Of a DNA stretch of 64,000 nucleotides, positions 1-8,021 are shown piece by piece (positions within the stretch are counted from its first letter, which is position 1; every line of letters starts with the position of its first letter). The DNA lies in contig CAVZKR010000004.1 in assembly GCA_963775935.1 (NCBI GenBank), positions 248,001 to 312,000 of the forward strand, in the 5' to 3' direction. Both the position numbers and the translations under genes were made by a program. The stretch is from JBBIPA01 sp963775935 (GTDB lineage Bacteria > Chloroflexota > Dehalococcoidia > GIF9 > UBA5629). Below the pieces are notes generated by a model. That model searched no databases, was not told where the DNA came from, and saw nothing but the letters and a program-made list of their open reading frames with translations.

Positions 1-1
1 G

Positions 2-412
2 GAGGTAATGCGGTATAAAAACACTAAGAGCCAACCCGAACTCATAAAAGTATACGAGAAGATCCATCACGGTATTTGGGTATATAACGGGTTGTTCAAA
101 CTAGTTGATGCGTGGCAAGAAAAAGGCAAAACGAGAATAGTTTTTAAGTTTAAATTAGCGCTTTTAGATAATACAGATGTGTATCAGATTGAAGAACACG
201 AAAAGTTAGAGCATAGCCGCCTTATTCCAGCATCCGTTAAATTAGAGGTCTGGGATCGCGACAGAGGCAAGTGTATTTTATGTGGAAGCAAAGACAACCT
301 CCACTTTGACCACATAATCCCCTATTCTAAAGGAGGTTCTTCACTAGTTGCAGATAATATTCAATTACTATGTGCGAAACATAATTTGGCGAAAAGAAAT
401 AAAATAGAGTAG
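2..412 (+). CDS. HNH endonuclease with SRA/YDG-like N-terminal remnant, 5' partial
   Basis: Putative nuclease. Counting from the ATG at 8, a C-terminal HNH fold is visible: C89-x2-C92, D101-H102, N117 and C122-x2-H125, the usual zinc-knuckle plus ββα-metal site. The preceding part (GIWVYNGLFKLVDAW) resembles the end of the SRA/YDG domain that binds modified cytosine in McrA-like and SRA-HNH nucleases. The GGAGGT at 1-6 sits only one base from the ATG, too close to be its ribosome site, and the frame is open to the window edge, so I treat the gene as truncated at its 5' end. The HNH part is firm; the SRA part is inference from a short stretch. SRA-HNH proteins typically restrict methylated DNA, but no methylase or restriction partner is visible downstream. 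Confidence 0.75.
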   Translation, partial: EVMRYKNTKSQPELIKVYEKIHHGIWVYNGLFKLVDAWQEKGKTRIVFKFKLALLDNTDVYQIEEHEKLEHSRLIPASVKLEVWDRDRGKCILCGSKDNLHFDHIIPYSKGGSSLVADNIQLLCAKHNLAKRNKIE

Positions 413-444
413 CAAAAGAAACAACATATTTTACTTATATTCTT

Positions 445-1092
445 ATGGCACTTAAAATCCTTCTTATAGTAGTCATTGTAATTGTGGCGTTCCCCGTCTT
501 CTGGCTTACCGGGGCGAAAGTGGTCAGGAAGATGGCTCATTTTCCAGCGCCGCCGTTTATCGGGCGCTTCCTGGACAGCAACTACCGCAGAAGAATTCAG
601 CCGCCAAACAAGATTATCCAGCGCAGCGGCATTAAAGAGGGGATGCAGGTGCTGGAAGTCGGCTGCGGCAGCGGAGCCTTTACCACCTTTGTCGCCAGGG
701 TGGTAGGCGCACAGGGGAAAGTCTATGCTCTCGACATCGCTCCCAAAATGTTAAAACAACTGGAAAACAAGCTCGCCAGACCGGAAAACCAGGATATCAA
801 AAACATTAAATTAGTACAGAGCAGCGCTTATAACCTGCCCTTCGAAGATAACTCGCTCGACCTGGTCTATATGATTACGGTGCTTCAGGAAATACCTGAC
901 CGTAACCGGGCTTTGCAGCAGGCGAAGCGAGTATTGAAGCCAAACGGAATCCTTGCGATAACGGAGCTATTTCCCGACCCCGACTACCCCTGGAAATCGA
1001 CCACGGTGAAACTGGGGAAACAGGCGGGCTTTACACTGGACGAAGTAGCGGGAAACTTCTGGAACTATACTGCCCGATTCAAAAAGCCGTAG
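445..1092 (+). CDS. membrane-anchored class I SAM-dependent methyltransferase
   Basis: A 215-residue Rossmann-fold methyltransferase. Residues about 4-22 form one hydrophobic membrane segment; the SAM-binding motif I VLEVGCGSG is at 69-77, the acidic motif II end (YALDIAP) near 94-100, and a motif IV/post-I stretch NSLDLVYMITVLQEIP near 137-152. The domain matches the Methyltransf_11/UbiE-like group, whose substrates are small molecules or quinones; the real substrate is not deducible. It is followed after 12 bases by yggS and then proC, so it is probably the first gene of a short plus-strand operon. Annotation as a methyltransferase is confident; any specific substrate would be guesswork. 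Confidence 0.85.
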   Translation: MALKILLIVVIVIVAFPVFWLTGAKVVRKMAHFPAPPFIGRFLDSNYRRRIQPPNKIIQRSGIKEGMQVLEVGCGSGAFTTFVARVVGAQGKVYALDIAPKMLKQLENKLARPENQDIKNIKLVQSSAYNLPFEDNSLDLVYMITVLQEIPDRNRALQQAKRVLKPNGILAITELFPDPDYPWKSTTVKLGKQAGFTLDEVAGNFWNYTARFKKP

Positions 1093-1104
1093 AATAGTGC
1101 AGAC

Positions 1105-1776
1105 ATGGATACTATACGGGCAAACCTTGAAACCTTGCAGAAGCGTATTAATCAAGCCTGCGAGCGCAGCCACCGGTCACCCGGCGATATCAAGCTGGTG
1201 GCGATAACGAAGGGGATGCCCGCTGCTACCATCAAAGCTGCCTACGACTGCGGCATCAGGGACTTCGGCGAGAACCGTGTTCAGGAGGCACAGGAAAAAA
1301 TAGCAGAGCTCGCTGAACTCAGGTCACAATTCACCTGGCACATGGTGGGGCATATCCAGGGCAATAAAGGCAAGCTTGCTGCCAGGCTTTTTGATATAAT
1401 TCACAGCGTTGACTCGGTCAAACTGGCGCAGGTACTGAACAGGCAGGCACCAGAAAGGTTGCCGATACTCATCCAGGTCAATGTCTCCGAGGAGGTCACC
1501 AAAGAAGGATTTGCGGTGGAGCAGGTAGCCGGCGCTGTTGAAAGTATAAGTAAACTTTCTAATCTGGAAATAAGAGGGCTGATGACCATTGCCCCAATCG
1601 TTGACGACCCTGAAGATGTGCGCCCCGTGTTCCGTAAGCTGCGGCAGATGCGGGATAGCCTGGGGCTGGCGCATTTGTCCATGGGCATGACCGATGATTT
1701 TGAGGTAGCCATCGAAGAAGGTGCTACCATGATAAGAATAGGCAGAGCCATTTTCGGAAAGAGGAGGAGATTATGA
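1105..1776 (+). CDS. YggS/PROSC-family PLP homeostasis protein
   Basis: A 223-residue member of the alanine racemase N-terminal-fold family that binds pyridoxal phosphate and buffers free PLP (YggS in E. coli, PROSC in humans). The PLP lysine is K36 in LVAITKG, followed by FGENRVQEAQEK (54-65) and the phosphate-binding end SMGMTDDFEVAIEEG/RIGRAIFG near the C-terminus, all standard for the family. It overlaps proC by four bases (ATGA at 1773), the yggS-proC pairing seen in very many bacteria, which fits a shared role in amino-acid/PLP balance. Confidence 0.93.
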   Translation: MDTIRANLETLQKRINQACERSHRSPGDIKLVAITKGMPAATIKAAYDCGIRDFGENRVQEAQEKIAELAELRSQFTWHMVGHIQGNKGKLAARLFDIIHSVDSVKLAQVLNRQAPERLPILIQVNVSEEVTKEGFAVEQVAGAVESISKLSNLEIRGLMTIAPIVDDPEDVRPVFRKLRQMRDSLGLAHLSMGMTDDFEVAIEEGATMIRIGRAIFGKRRRL

Positions 1777-2573
1777 AAATAAGTTTTATCGGCGGCGGTG
1801 TCATGGGGGAAGCGTTGCTGAAAAGCATCATCGCCAAAGGTGTCGCTGCACCTAAGGATCTCACTGTCAGCGATGTCAGCCAGAAGAGGCGAGACATTAT
1901 CAAGAAAAACTACAAGGTAACAACCACCACCAGCAACCTGGAAGCAGCCAAAAAGGCAGAGGTTACCATCCTGGCAGTGAAACCGCAGGACGTGAATAAT
2001 GTGCTCAAGGAATTGAAAGGACTATCCGCCAAACAACTGGTGCTCTCCATAGCTGCCGGCGTCACCCTGGAAACCCTGCAAAAAGGGCTAAACCATAGCT
2101 GTCTGGTGCGCGCTATGCCCAATATGCCAGCGCAAATCGGCGAGGGAATGACGGTATGGACAACTTCTACCGGGGTGAGTCAGAAACAGAAGGAAATGGT
2201 AAAAGCTATCCTGGCTGCCTCTGGTGAAGAGCTCTATGTCGCCAATGAGAAGTACATCGATATGGCAACCGCCGTGAGCGGCAGCGGTCCCGCTTATATC
2301 TTCCTGGTAATCGAAGCGCTTACCGATGCCGGCGTCCACATAGGCTTGCCACGAGATATCGCTGAGAAGCTGGTGATAGAAACGGTTATCGGTTCAGCCA
2401 GAGCAGTAAAAGGTATGGACAAACATCCTGCCGAGCTGAAAAATATGGTGACGTCGCCTGGTGGAACGACGACGGAAGGAATACTACAGCTCGAAACAGG
2501 AGGATTGCGGTCGCTCCTGCTCCGAGCTGTTATTGCTGCTTTTGATAAAGCAAAAAGCCTGGGAGCAAAATAA
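1773..2573 (+). CDS. proC: pyrroline-5-carboxylate reductase
   Basis: Catalyses the last step of proline synthesis, NAD(P)H-dependent reduction of 1-pyrroline-5-carboxylate, in the cytoplasm. The 266-residue length is normal. The dinucleotide-binding loop GGGVMG lies at 7-12, AVKPQD (about 69-74) is the usual second nucleotide-site motif, and the C-terminal catalytic/dimer signature AVSGSGPAYIF followed by VTSPGGTTTEGI is intact. Translation is coupled to yggS by the ATGA overlap; a GGAGGAG ribosome site lies inside the end of yggS. Confidence 0.95.
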   Translation: MKISFIGGGVMGEALLKSIIAKGVAAPKDLTVSDVSQKRRDIIKKNYKVTTTTSNLEAAKKAEVTILAVKPQDVNNVLKELKGLSAKQLVLSIAAGVTLETLQKGLNHSCLVRAMPNMPAQIGEGMTVWTTSTGVSQKQKEMVKAILAASGEELYVANEKYIDMATAVSGSGPAYIFLVIEALTDAGVHIGLPRDIAEKLVIETVIGSARAVKGMDKHPAELKNMVTSPGGTTTEGILQLETGGLRSLLLRAVIAAFDKAKSLGAK

Positions 2574-2627
2574 GAACTAACTCCCCGGTCTTTTTGCTTA
2601 TTTCTCTAAAATTGCTATCCGGTTAGT

Positions 2628-2891
2628 TTATGTTTTCGGAGTCTCGCCGGGATGCAGCTTCTTCCATTTTTCCAGGAGCTGGTCTTTGCTCTCTTTATGA
2701 GCCGCATCGGGGACGCAAGAGTCTACCGGGCAGACCTCAGCACACTTCGAAGAAGGATTGGAGCCAACACATTCGGTGCATTTAGCAGCATCGATTTTAT
2801 AGATGGTGTCGCCCTCGCTAATCGCCTTGTTGGGGCATTCCGGCTCGCAGGCGCCGCAGCTTATGCAGTCATCGGTGATTTTGTATGCCAT
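2628..2891 (-). CDS. 2[4Fe-4S] ferredoxin, YfhL-like
   Basis: An 87-residue low-potential electron carrier. The first cluster uses C9, C12, C15 with C59 and the second C38, C41, C50, C54 with C19; the eight-residue insertion between C41 and C50 (VGSNPSSK) is typical of the YfhL/FdxN-like group rather than of clostridial ferredoxins. A charged C-terminal extension of about 25 residues follows the clusters. The start has an AAGGAGG site about 11 bases upstream. It lies just downstream of coaD on the same strand. In this window it is an obvious candidate donor for the NuoEFG-less complex I, but that link is inference. Confidence 0.92.
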   Translation of the reverse strand: MAYKITDDCISCGACEPECPNKAISEGDTIYKIDAAKCTECVGSNPSSKCAEVCPVDSCVPDAAHKESKDQLLEKWKKLHPGETPKT

Positions 2892-2942
2892 TTTTACTAT
2901 GTCCTCCTTGTCTCTTTTTTATAACAGCCTTTTATTTTATCT

Positions 2943-3431
2943 TTATTTTCCCTTGATGCCAAACTTCTTCCTCAGGGCAACAGCGACATGCTGAGGCACC
3001 ATGTTATCGAGACAGCCTTTAAGCTGAGCTACCTCTTTCAGCAGGCTGGAGCTGAGAAACTGGTACTGCAGGCTAGCCATAAGGCAGAAGAGCTCGAGGT
3101 CAGGCACCAGCTTCTTATTCATCATCTCCATCTCAAATTCACGCTCAAAGTCAGAGCTCATCCTCAATCCTCTTACCAGAACCCTGGCTCCAATCTTCTT
3201 GGCGAACATTACGGTCAAACCGGAATACGGTTGAACTTTCACATTTTTCAGATGGGCTACCGCCTCCTTAGCCAGTTCCACACGTTCCTCGGTGGAAAAC
3301 AAAAGACGCTTTTCAGGTCGGTCGTAAATGCCTATAACCACCTTATCAAATATAGCTGCGGCTCGGGTAGCGATATCGAGGTGTCCGTTGGTGATAGGAT
3401 CGAAACTTCCGGGATAAAGAGCAATAATCAA
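2943..3431 (-). CDS. coaD: phosphopantetheine adenylyltransferase
   Basis: Penultimate step of coenzyme A synthesis: ATP + 4'-phosphopantetheine to dephospho-CoA. The 162-residue length is typical. The nucleotidyltransferase signature YPGSFDPITNGHLD at 6-19 contains the (T/H)xGH-type motif, and VRGLR near 87-91 plus the C-terminal SSSLLKEVAQL segment match the family. The start codon is TTG at 3431-3429, preceded by GGGAGG inside the end of rsmD; the two genes overlap by four bases, the common rsmD-coaD pair. Confidence 0.95.
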   Translation of the reverse strand: MIIALYPGSFDPITNGHLDIATRAAAIFDKVVIGIYDRPEKRLLFSTEERVELAKEAVAHLKNVKVQPYSGLTVMFAKKIGARVLVRGLRMSSDFEREFEMEMMNKKLVPDLELFCLMASLQYQFLSSSLLKEVAQLKGCLDNMVPQHVAVALRKKFGIKGK

Positions 3432-3982
3432 CTATGGTCCTCCCTATGATAGATTGAGATACAGGTATCCCCGTGCCGCCGCTCTTTAATAACATGTAAG
3501 CCACCGTAATCGCTCGCCAGAGGGGAGCGCGAGGCATGGGGAACGATAATCAAAGATTCCTCGTGAATATACATTGAGCTATCCAATTGCGTTAGCAGAT
3601 TCCCAACGGTCGTGTCTGAATAAGGCGGGTCGATAAATATAATATCGTAGCTGCCTTCAAGGAAGGTCAGCGCCTTAGCCACACTACAACAATATACATG
3701 GGAATGCTGAGCGAACCCAGCATTTGCCAAATTTTGCTTAATAATAGCACAACAACGGGGTTGCTGGTCAACAAAATCAACCCATTCCGCATTACGGCTC
3801 AATGCCTCAATGCCCAGGGCACCGGTGCCAGCATACAGGTCAAGCATCCGTGACCAGCGACCGGCACGGGATACCAGCATGGAGAAGATAGCTTCTCTCA
3901 CCCTATCCGTTGTCGGACGAATCTGGCACCTGTCGGGCACCTTCAAGGTCAATCCTCTGGCTGTTCCACCGGTAATTCTCAT
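3428..3982 (-). CDS. rsmD: 16S rRNA (guanine-966-N2)-methyltransferase
   Basis: Modifies G966 (E. coli numbering) of 16S rRNA in the small ribosomal subunit. The 184-residue protein carries the SAM-binding motif DLYAGTGALGIEAL at 48-61 and the N2-guanine methyltransferase catalytic motif DPPY at 118-121. The N-terminal MRITGGTARG and RPTTDRVREAIF segments are highly characteristic of RsmD. It starts with ATG and is immediately followed by coaD with a four-base overlap. It is transcribed away from the nuo operon. Confidence 0.94.
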   Translation of the reverse strand: MRITGGTARGLTLKVPDRCQIRPTTDRVREAIFSMLVSRAGRWSRMLDLYAGTGALGIEALSRNAEWVDFVDQQPRCCAIIKQNLANAGFAQHSHVYCCSVAKALTFLEGSYDIIFIDPPYSDTTVGNLLTQLDSSMYIHEESLIIVPHASRSPLASDYGGLHVIKERRHGDTCISIYHREDHS

Positions 3983-4086
3983 CGTAAAGCAGCACTATTA
4001 TATACAGAGCAGTTCTATAGTCAAGTATCTGTGCTTTCAGTGGCAGTCACCTGCCTCAGGTGATGCCGATATAGGTCACCTCTGCT

Positions 4087-4168
4087 GTCATTGCGAGCGA
4101 AGCGAAGCAATCTCAACATTAGCAGATAGACACAGAGATTGCTTCGTCACTTCGTTCCTCGCAATGAC
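4087..4168. repeat. REP/MITE-like imperfect palindrome
   Basis: The left arm at 4087-4114 begins GTCATTGCGAGCGAAGCGA; the right arm at 4135-4168 is its imperfect reverse complement with a six-base insertion, ending CTCGCAATGAC. The 20-base loop separates them, so the transcript could fold into one long hairpin. Sequences of this GTCATTGCGAGCGAAG type are known as dispersed non-coding palindromes in many bacterial genomes, including Chloroflexota. Only one copy is seen in this window. It may also act as a boundary between rsmD and the nuo operon. Confidence 0.8.
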
Positions 4169-4289
4169 GATAAATGTAGGGGGTGGAGACCAGGAAAGGC
4201 GATTCCCTAGGTAGAAATACCTGGTTGTTACAGGTCAAAAGGATAAGTAATACTACTTGCCCAACTTTCATAAAGACGGGTAAAAGTAC

Positions 4290-4319
4290 TTGCTTTTCTT
4301 TTCAGAGGTATGATATACT
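4290..4319 (+). promoter_or_regulatory. probable sigma-70-type promoter of the nuo operon
   Basis: A -35 box TTGCTT (4290-4295) and a -10 box TATACT (4314-4319) are separated by 18 bases. Transcription would begin near 4326, giving a leader of about 33 bases that contains the AGGAGGG ribosome site (4343-4349) of nuoA. Both hexamers deviate by one or two bases from consensus. Confidence 0.55.
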
Positions 4320-4358
4320 CCGCTTCGGCATTTTTTGAGGCTAGGAGGGCTAAGTTCT

Positions 4359-4730
4359 TTGTTAGCTCAGTACGGTTACATAGGCATTCTCCTTATCGTA
4401 GCCATCCTCTTTACCGTTATCATGCCTCTTATCCCCTTAATTCTCAGCCTCATCGGTGTCGTCCCCAGCAAGAAGACCCCAGCCAAACTCTCTACCTATG
4501 AATGCGGCATGGAGACCGTTGGCGATGCCTGGATTCAATTCAACTTCAGGTACTACATCTTTGCCGTCATGTTCGTTGCCCTGGATGTGGTAAGTGTTTT
4601 CCTCTATCCCTGGGCAATTAACCTGGGAGAACTGGGCTTATTCGGCTTGCTCGGCATGGTCATCTTTTTCCTGATTATTATGGTGGGATACACCTATGCC
4701 TGGATTAAAGGAGCCCTGCAATGGAAATAG
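4359..4730 (+). CDS. nuoA: NADH-quinone oxidoreductase subunit A
   Basis: Membrane subunit of complex I that helps couple the quinone site to the pumping arm. Three membrane helices are evident, with the conserved loop segment YECGMETVGDAWIQFNFRYY between helix 1 and 2 containing the family's invariant Cys and acidic residues. I place the start at TTG 4359, nine bases after a strong AGGAGGG (4343-4349); an in-frame TTG at 4335 would put that ribosome site inside the gene. This gives 123 residues, normal for NuoA. It is the first gene of the operon and overlaps nuoB by ten bases. Confidence 0.92.
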   Translation: MLAQYGYIGILLIVAILFTVIMPLIPLILSLIGVVPSKKTPAKLSTYECGMETVGDAWIQFNFRYYIFAVMFVALDVVSVFLYPWAINLGELGLFGLLGMVIFFLIIMVGYTYAWIKGALQWK

Positions 4731-5317
4731 AAAGGCCCCCTATCTTCTCTCCCCAGGAATATGATGCCTCTGAAGGCTCCAGAATTGTCCAGTTGCGGGA
4801 TAATTCCCGACAACCGATTCCCGACCCCGATAGCTGGCTGAAAGAGGAACTCCAACGCAATATTCTGCTGACCACAGTAGACTTTGTGATTGACCAGGCA
4901 CGGGCACGCTCCACATTCCCATTCCTACTCGGATTAGCATGTTGTGCCATTGAAATGATGAGCGCGGGTATGTCACGGTTTGATTTCACGCGTTGGGGTC
5001 TGGACATTGCCCGCTGGTCACCCAGGCAGGCTGACCTGATGATTGTCGCCGGGACGCTCACCTGGAAAATGGCCCCCGCAGTAAGAACGCTCTATGATCA
5101 GATGGCTGAACCCAAGTGGGTTATTGCCATGGGTGTCTGCGCCATCAGCGGCGGTACGTTTAGAGAATCATATAGCGTTGTCCCCGGTGTTAACCGTATT
5201 ATCCCCGTCGATGTTTACATACCAGGCTGCCCTCCGCGACCAGAAGCATTGATTTACGGCATTAACCTGTTACAACAGAAGATCCTCAAGGGTAGACTGA
5301 CAAGGGAAAAAGATTAA
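4721..5317 (+). CDS. nuoB: NADH-quinone oxidoreductase subunit B
   Basis: Peripheral-arm subunit holding cluster N2, the last Fe-S centre before quinone. The four cluster ligands are visible: adjacent C74-C75 in LACCAIEMM, C140 in MGVCAISGG and C170 in IPGCPPRPEA. At 198 residues it is slightly longer than average because of an N-terminal extension of about 45 residues before the conserved core. Its start overlaps the end of nuoA by ten bases, implying coupled translation. Confidence 0.95.
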   Translation: MEIERPPIFSPQEYDASEGSRIVQLRDNSRQPIPDPDSWLKEELQRNILLTTVDFVIDQARARSTFPFLLGLACCAIEMMSAGMSRFDFTRWGLDIARWSPRQADLMIVAGTLTWKMAPAVRTLYDQMAEPKWVIAMGVCAISGGTFRESYSVVPGVNRIIPVDVYIPGCPPRPEALIYGINLLQQKILKGRLTREKD

Positions 5318-5357
5318 GCATGATGTGGAGAAAAACAGCGAGGAGGCTGGCAACGAA

Positions 5358-5798
5358 GTGACGGCGCAGTTGAATTGCGAAGACATAGCCAAGAAAATAT
5401 CCAGCACTTTCGCTGGAGCAGTGACCACTGCCAATAAGAATGCAGTCATTGTTGACAGCAAGTCGCTGTATCAGGTAGCCGAATATTTAAAGAATACCGC
5501 TGAATTTGATTTCGACTACCTGGCCAATCTGACGTCTGTAGACTATACGGACTATTTCGAGGTGGTCTATAACCTGGTTTCACTGAACCACAACCACAGC
5601 TTGACTTTAAAAACGAGATGCTTCGATAGAGAAAAGCCTGCTGTGCCTTCCGTCGTCAGCTTGTGGCGTACCGCTGACTTTCAAGAACGAGAGATTTATG
5701 ATTTGATGGGCATCACCTTCAACGGGCATCCTAACCTGAAGCGACTATTCCTCTGGGAAGGATTCGAGGGGCATCCGCTGCGGAGGGATTACTTATAG
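5358..5798 (+). CDS. nuoC: NADH-quinone oxidoreductase subunit C
   Basis: The 30-kDa-type subunit of the peripheral arm, which packs against NuoD. Core family features are the DYFEVVYNLVSL strand region and the C-terminal signature REIYDLMGITFNGHPNLKRL followed by WEGFEGHPLRRDY. I chose the GTG at 5358 because AGGAGG (5341-5346) lies 11 bases upstream; an in-frame GTG at 5325 would add 11 residues but has no ribosome site. The product is then 146 residues. It is separate from nuoD, not fused as in enterobacteria. Confidence 0.9.
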   Translation: MTAQLNCEDIAKKISSTFAGAVTTANKNAVIVDSKSLYQVAEYLKNTAEFDFDYLANLTSVDYTDYFEVVYNLVSLNHNHSLTLKTRCFDREKPAVPSVVSLWRTADFQEREIYDLMGITFNGHPNLKRLFLWEGFEGHPLRRDYL

Positions 5799-5799
5799 T

Positions 5800-6906
5800 A
5801 TGACACTGAAGACCCAGCCTTTCATCCTCAATATGGGGCCACAGCACCCCTCGACCCATGGTGTTTTCCGCATGAGGGTCACCCTCGATGGAGAGGTTGT
5901 GGTTGATTTTGAGCCGATCTTCGGCTACCTGCATCGCGGCATCGAGAAATTGGCTGAAGGGAGAACGTATACCCAAATTTTCCCTTTAACCGACAGATTA
6001 GATTATGCAGCGTCGATGACCAACAACCTGGCTTATGCGCTTGCCGTGGAAAAACTGGCGGGGATTAAAGTCCCTGAGCGGGCTGAGTACTTAAGAGTGA
6101 TTATCGCTGAACTGATGCGCATCTCCAGCCATTTCCTTGGCATTGGTTCCTTACTCAATGATATGGGTGCTTTCTTCACTCCTTTAATGTACATGTGGCG
6201 CGAGCGAGAAAAGATCGTAGATTTATTTGAGATGGTATGCGGCCAGCGGCTTCTCTACAATTACATGCGAATTGGCGGCGTCAGCCATGATGTCCCCGAG
6301 GAATTTTTGCCGGCACTAAAAAGATTCGTCGCTGAAATGCCAGGGTTTATTGATGAATACAACCAGTTTCTGGCTACCAATGAAATCCTGCTGGCACGGA
6401 CCAAAGGAGTAGGCGTCCTACCCAAAGATTTAGCCATTAACATCGGCGCCAGCGGGCCAATGCTTCGAGCCAGCGGTGTGAAATGGGACCTGCGCAGAGC
6501 AGACCCCTATTCTATCTATGACAGGTTTGACTTCGAAATACCGGTCACCACTGCCGGTGACTGTTATGACCGCTACTGGATTAAAATCCTGGAGATGAAG
6601 CAGAGCGTCCGCATACTGGAGCAAGCAATCGCCCAGCTACCAGCAAAAGGTGAAGCCTGCGCCACTGTTCCAGCGCTGGTGCGTCCCCCTGTGGGCGAAG
6701 TCTATTCCCGCATTGAAGCTCCTAAAGGAGAGCTTGGCTTCTATATCGTGAGTGATAATAGCATTGCACCCTATCGCTGCCATATCCGCCCACCGGAACT
6801 GATTAATCTTACTGCCCTGCGTGATATGGTCAGGGGATGGAAAATAGCCGACCTGGTACTAACGTTTGGTAGTATTGACATCTGTATGGGAGAGATTGAC
6901 CGATAA
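5800..6906 (+). CDS. nuoD: NADH-quinone oxidoreductase subunit D
   Basis: The 49-kDa-type subunit, related to the large subunit of [NiFe] hydrogenases; with NuoB it forms the quinone-reduction site. The N-terminus shows MGPQHPSTHGVFR (His and Tyr/Thr of the quinone pocket) and YLHRGIEKLAEGRTY; the C-terminus ends LTFGSIDICMGEIDR, lacking the hydrogenase Cys ligands as expected. Length 368 is usual for the stand-alone form. It begins two bases after the nuoC stop and shares one base with the nuoH start (TAATG). Confidence 0.95.
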   Translation: MTLKTQPFILNMGPQHPSTHGVFRMRVTLDGEVVVDFEPIFGYLHRGIEKLAEGRTYTQIFPLTDRLDYAASMTNNLAYALAVEKLAGIKVPERAEYLRVIIAELMRISSHFLGIGSLLNDMGAFFTPLMYMWREREKIVDLFEMVCGQRLLYNYMRIGGVSHDVPEEFLPALKRFVAEMPGFIDEYNQFLATNEILLARTKGVGVLPKDLAINIGASGPMLRASGVKWDLRRADPYSIYDRFDFEIPVTTAGDCYDRYWIKILEMKQSVRILEQAIAQLPAKGEACATVPALVRPPVGEVYSRIEAPKGELGFYIVSDNSIAPYRCHIRPPELINLTALRDMVRGWKIADLVLTFGSIDICMGEIDR

Positions 6907-8021
6907 TGATGCTACTTGAGCAATTCCATATCTGGCTCAAAGCTATCTGGCCTGGATTTGAGTGGGCGGCATATGTCGTCCCCGCCCTGGTGGGTATTAT
7001 TGTCCTCCTCGCTTTTGTCCTTATCATGGTCATCGTATTCATCTACATAGAGCGTCGCCTTGCTGCCAGATTCCAAATCCGCCTCGGCCCCAACCGGTTC
7101 GGTCCTGAGGGAATCTTCCAGCCCATTGCTACTGCGGTGAAAGTACTGTTAAAAGAGGACATCGTACCGGCGAAAGCCGACAAGATAATCCATTTCCTGG
7201 CGCCGCTGATTGTCTTCATACCTATACTGCTTATCTTCGCCGTAGTTCCTCTACATACAGGGGCTATCCTTACTAACCTTAACGTAGGCATAGTCTATAT
7301 CGTGGCAATCAGTTCCATATCAACAGTCGGTATTTATATGGCCGGATGGAGCTCAAACAATAAGTATGCTTTGCTGGGGGCAATGAGGACGGTAGCTCAG
7401 ATGGTGAGCTATGAGTTCCCTATAGTCCTCTCGATTGTCAGCGTGGTTGTGGTGGTTGGCTCACTTTCTATGAACCAGATTGTGGCAGCACAGACTATTC
7501 CCTTCTTTTTACTGCAACCGCTCGGCTTCGCCATCTTCTTTATCGGTGCGCTCGCCGAGATGAACCGCTGTCCTTTTGACCTCCTCGAAGCTGATTCCGA
7601 AATTGTCGCCGGTTACCATACCGAGTACTCCGGCATGAAGTTTGCCATGTTCTACCTGGGTGAATACGGTCATTCCGTGGTACACTCAGCCCTTATCTCC
7701 ACACTCTTCTTAGGCGGCTGGCAAGGTCCTCTGTTACCCCCTATCATCTGGCTGCTTATAAAAATGGTGGTTGTATTTTTCATTATCGTCTGGATACGCA
7801 GCACTATTCCCAGATTCCGTGTTGACCAGTTGATGGGCTTTGCTTGGAAATGCTTGCTGCCCATGGCAATCATTAACCTGTTTATCGTGGCCATAGAAAA
7901 GCTATGGCTGCCAGCAACCATGCCCTGGTTGATGATTGTCATTAACTTTATCTGCGCTGGCATTTTAATATTGCTATGGTCAAGACTATTTACTCTCGGA
8001 GGCGGCAAAATTGAAGTTTGA
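6906..8021 (+). CDS. nuoH: NADH-quinone oxidoreductase subunit H
   Basis: Membrane subunit linking the peripheral arm to the proton-pumping chain; it forms much of the quinone tunnel and the E-channel. Eight or so membrane helices are predicted from hydrophobicity. Family motifs include ERRLAARFQIRLGPNRFGP near 50-68, the acidic loop EMNRCPFDLLEADSEIVAGYHTEYSGMK split around 220-245, and RSTIPRFRVDQLMGFAWK near 300. The 371-residue length is within the normal range. It overlaps nuoI by 11 bases. Confidence 0.95.
   Translation: MMLLEQFHIWLKAIWPGFEWAAYVVPALVGIIVLLAFVLIMVIVFIYIERRLAARFQIRLGPNRFGPEGIFQPIATAVKVLLKEDIVPAKADKIIHFLAPLIVFIPILLIFAVVPLHTGAILTNLNVGIVYIVAISSISTVGIYMAGWSSNNKYALLGAMRTVAQMVSYEFPIVLSIVSVVVVVGSLSMNQIVAAQTIPFFLLQPLGFAIFFIGALAEMNRCPFDLLEADSEIVAGYHTEYSGMKFAMFYLGEYGHSVVHSALISTLFLGGWQGPLLPPIIWLLIKMVVVFFIIVWIRSTIPRFRVDQLMGFAWKCLLPMAIINLFIVAIEKLWLPATMPWLMIVINFICAGILILLWSRLFTLGGGKIEV

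Larger units (their letters stand above)
3983..4358. other. 376-base divergent intergenic region between rsmD and nuoA
   Basis: This non-coding gap holds a REP-like long inverted repeat (4087-4168), a short hairpin AGGTA-GAAA-TACCT near 4209-4222 and the likely nuo promoter (4290-4319). The first eight codons of the longer open frame into nuoA (from 4335) lie here but are probably untranslated leader. Confidence 0.7.

Noticed and set aside
8..20. ATG at 8 as the true start of the HNH gene
   Set aside because: The GGAGGT site is only one base away and the frame is open to the window edge, so a 5' truncation is more likely.
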